A stretch of 64,000 nucleotides of DNA from JANMGV01 sp037440405 (GTDB taxonomy: Bacteria > Planctomycetota > Planctomycetia > Pirellulales > Pirellulaceae). Of this stretch, positions 63,065 through 64,000 are shown piece by piece. Under the pieces are notes generated by a model. That model made no database searches, was not told the DNA's origin, and worked only from the letters and a program-made list of their open reading frames with translations. Positions within the stretch are counted from its first letter, which is position 1, and the number at the start of each line of letters is the position of its first letter. A program made the position numbers and the translations under genes. The stretch lies in assembly GCA_037440405.1 (NCBI GenBank), contig JBBIUE010000006.1, positions 1-64,000 on the forward strand, given 5' to 3'.

Positions 63065-64000
63065 TCAAGTCGCATGCGAGACTCTTCGAGTTCGACGATG
63101 ATGGATGGTCTGAAGCATTGCCATCGCAGCCAGCATCATGACGGAACCGCCAATCCATTTCCAGGGAAGGAGTAAGAGTAACAACATACCAACAACAACG
63201 TAAAATGTCCAAGGATGGCGCATTGCATATTCTCGCAATCCAGGTGTCGTAGCGAAGGATGCAATCATGATCAAAATCGACGCCAGTATGCACATGGCGA
63301 TGGCAATCCACGCATGACTTTCGCTCGGCAGTGAACGACGGATTTGTAGTTCGCCGATGGAACCTTCAGCGATGAGGAACGAATTTGGTTGTTCCTCAAC
63401 GAATGCTCCAGAGTAGCCGAGCAGACTGAAGGGAATCTCATTCGTCCACTCCGTTGAGCGCTCGACGCCGATGGAATCGAGGGATCGTTTCTCGGATGTA
63501 ACCTCCAACTTCTCGAGAGCTGTTGGATTCCCTGCACCGAGTCGCGCCAAGACGGGAAACCAAATCTTGCGCCAACTGCTCCCTTCGGCAGAGGTCGGAT
63601 CCATGAATTGAATTCTGCCTCTCGAGAGCATGGCCTGCAAGCGATCTAGTCTACTGGATTGCCAATCGCGGAACATCGTTCGCTCCAACTCGGCTGTTGG
63701 TGAGGTAACGAGACTATCCTCAGAACGCAGCGTTTGGATTTGCAAGAAGGACATGGTACTTGATTCGCTGATGGTTGGAATCGCGAGATGATCACGAAAC
63801 GGATCGTTGTGGGTCCGTCTCACGATGCCGACGAGCCGAATCAGGCTCGGCAGTTCACTCATCGGTAGAGACAAACGCAGTCGATTGTCGATCCGCTCAG
63901 TCTCCGCCATGATCCGATTGTTGACCCGAAGTCCGAGGAGCTGAAATCGGCTGGGAAACTCGATTTGGATGAAGTGCTTTCCAGCGCTGTAAACCCAAAA
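63065..64000 (-). CDS. Membrane protein of unknown function, 5' end beyond the window
   Basis: Partial gene: the frame stays open from 64000 (reading FWVYSAGKHFIQIEFPSRFQ) down to the stop at 63065, so the true start lies outside the window. At least 311 residues are visible. The extracytoplasmic part is beta-like (LRLSLPMSELPSLIRLVGIV), and two or three membrane helices follow at the end (WIAIAMCILASILIMIASF, WTFYVVVGMLLLLLLPW, GGSVMMLAAMAML). The C-terminus is Arg/His-rich. No family recognised. An internal ATG at 63910 is not a credible start because coding sequence continues upstream. Confidence 0.75.
   Translation of the reverse strand, partial: FWVYSAGKHFIQIEFPSRFQLLGLRVNNRIMAETERIDNRLRLSLPMSELPSLIRLVGIVRRTHNDPFRDHLAIPTISESSTMSFLQIQTLRSEDSLVTSPTAELERTMFRDWQSSRLDRLQAMLSRGRIQFMDPTSAEGSSWRKIWFPVLARLGAGNPTALEKLEVTSEKRSLDSIGVERSTEWTNEIPFSLLGYSGAFVEEQPNSFLIAEGSIGELQIRRSLPSESHAWIAIAMCILASILIMIASFATTPGLREYAMRHPWTFYVVVGMLLLLLLPWKWIGGSVMMLAAMAMLQTIHHRRTRRVSHAT

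Overview
The window looks like a draft-genome segment of a planctomycete of the Pirellulaceae type (order Pirellulales). The evidence is the gene content: a DUF1549/DUF1553 haem protein paired with a DUF1501 protein, a BBP7-type outer-membrane barrel, a DUF1080 protein, large secreted proteins with an N-terminal 'LExRRLxA' motif, an ECF sigma factor overlapping a Ser/Thr kinase gene, and a Gfo/Idh/MocA oxidoreductase. There are two runs of N (39998-40007 and 53042-53141), so this is scaffolded assembly. No rRNA, tRNA, CRISPR array, transposase or prophage was seen.

Layout. 0.3-6.0 kb: an RND efflux adaptor and pump, then MtnA (methionine salvage). 6.4-12.5 kb: a Tat-exported sugar-phosphate-isomerase-like protein, gyrA, truD, and a translationally coupled pair of small membrane proteins. 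13.2-17.1 kb: the DUF1549/1553 + DUF1501 pair. 17.2-21.9 kb: a very long secretin with about eight ring-building repeats and a lipoprotein. 22.3-22.8 kb: two TatA/B-type proteins. 22.8-29.5 kb: an ECF sigma factor followed by a kinase/STAND/FGE-fold protein that is interrupted by one in-frame TGA. 29.9-32 kb: a calpain-like RTX protein and an unknown protein. 32.3-36 kb: DHH phosphoesterase, AsmA-like protein and serine hydrolase. 36.1-40.5 kb: DUF1080 protein, membrane protein, ABC ATPase and a small haem protein. 40.7-45.7 kb: a second membrane kinase, a Rieske protein, an MBL-fold hydrolase and a divergent phosphoglucose-isomerase-like protein. 45.9-49.9 kb: a glycosyltransferase coupled to a radical SAM enzyme, and an unknown secreted protein. 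50.1-52.8 kb: a seven-haem cytochrome c with a b561-like membrane partner. 53.5-59.3 kb: a 1381-residue DUF11/SdrD-like surface protein and a BBP7 barrel. 59.5-64 kb: 6-phosphogluconolactonase, an oxidoreductase, an exported isochorismatase-fold protein and a membrane protein cut by the window edge.

Several pieces fit together as envelope biology: Tat components next to Tat-type substrates elsewhere in the window, a long secretin that could bridge a wide periplasm, surface proteins sharing an export motif, and periplasmic haem proteins. The strongest items for a second look are the TGA that splits the kinase/FGE protein, the eight-repeat secretin, the cytochrome c/b pair, the calpain-RTX protein, and the GyrA quinolone-region residues. 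All functional calls rest on reading motifs by eye and on remembered family features; no database search was run.
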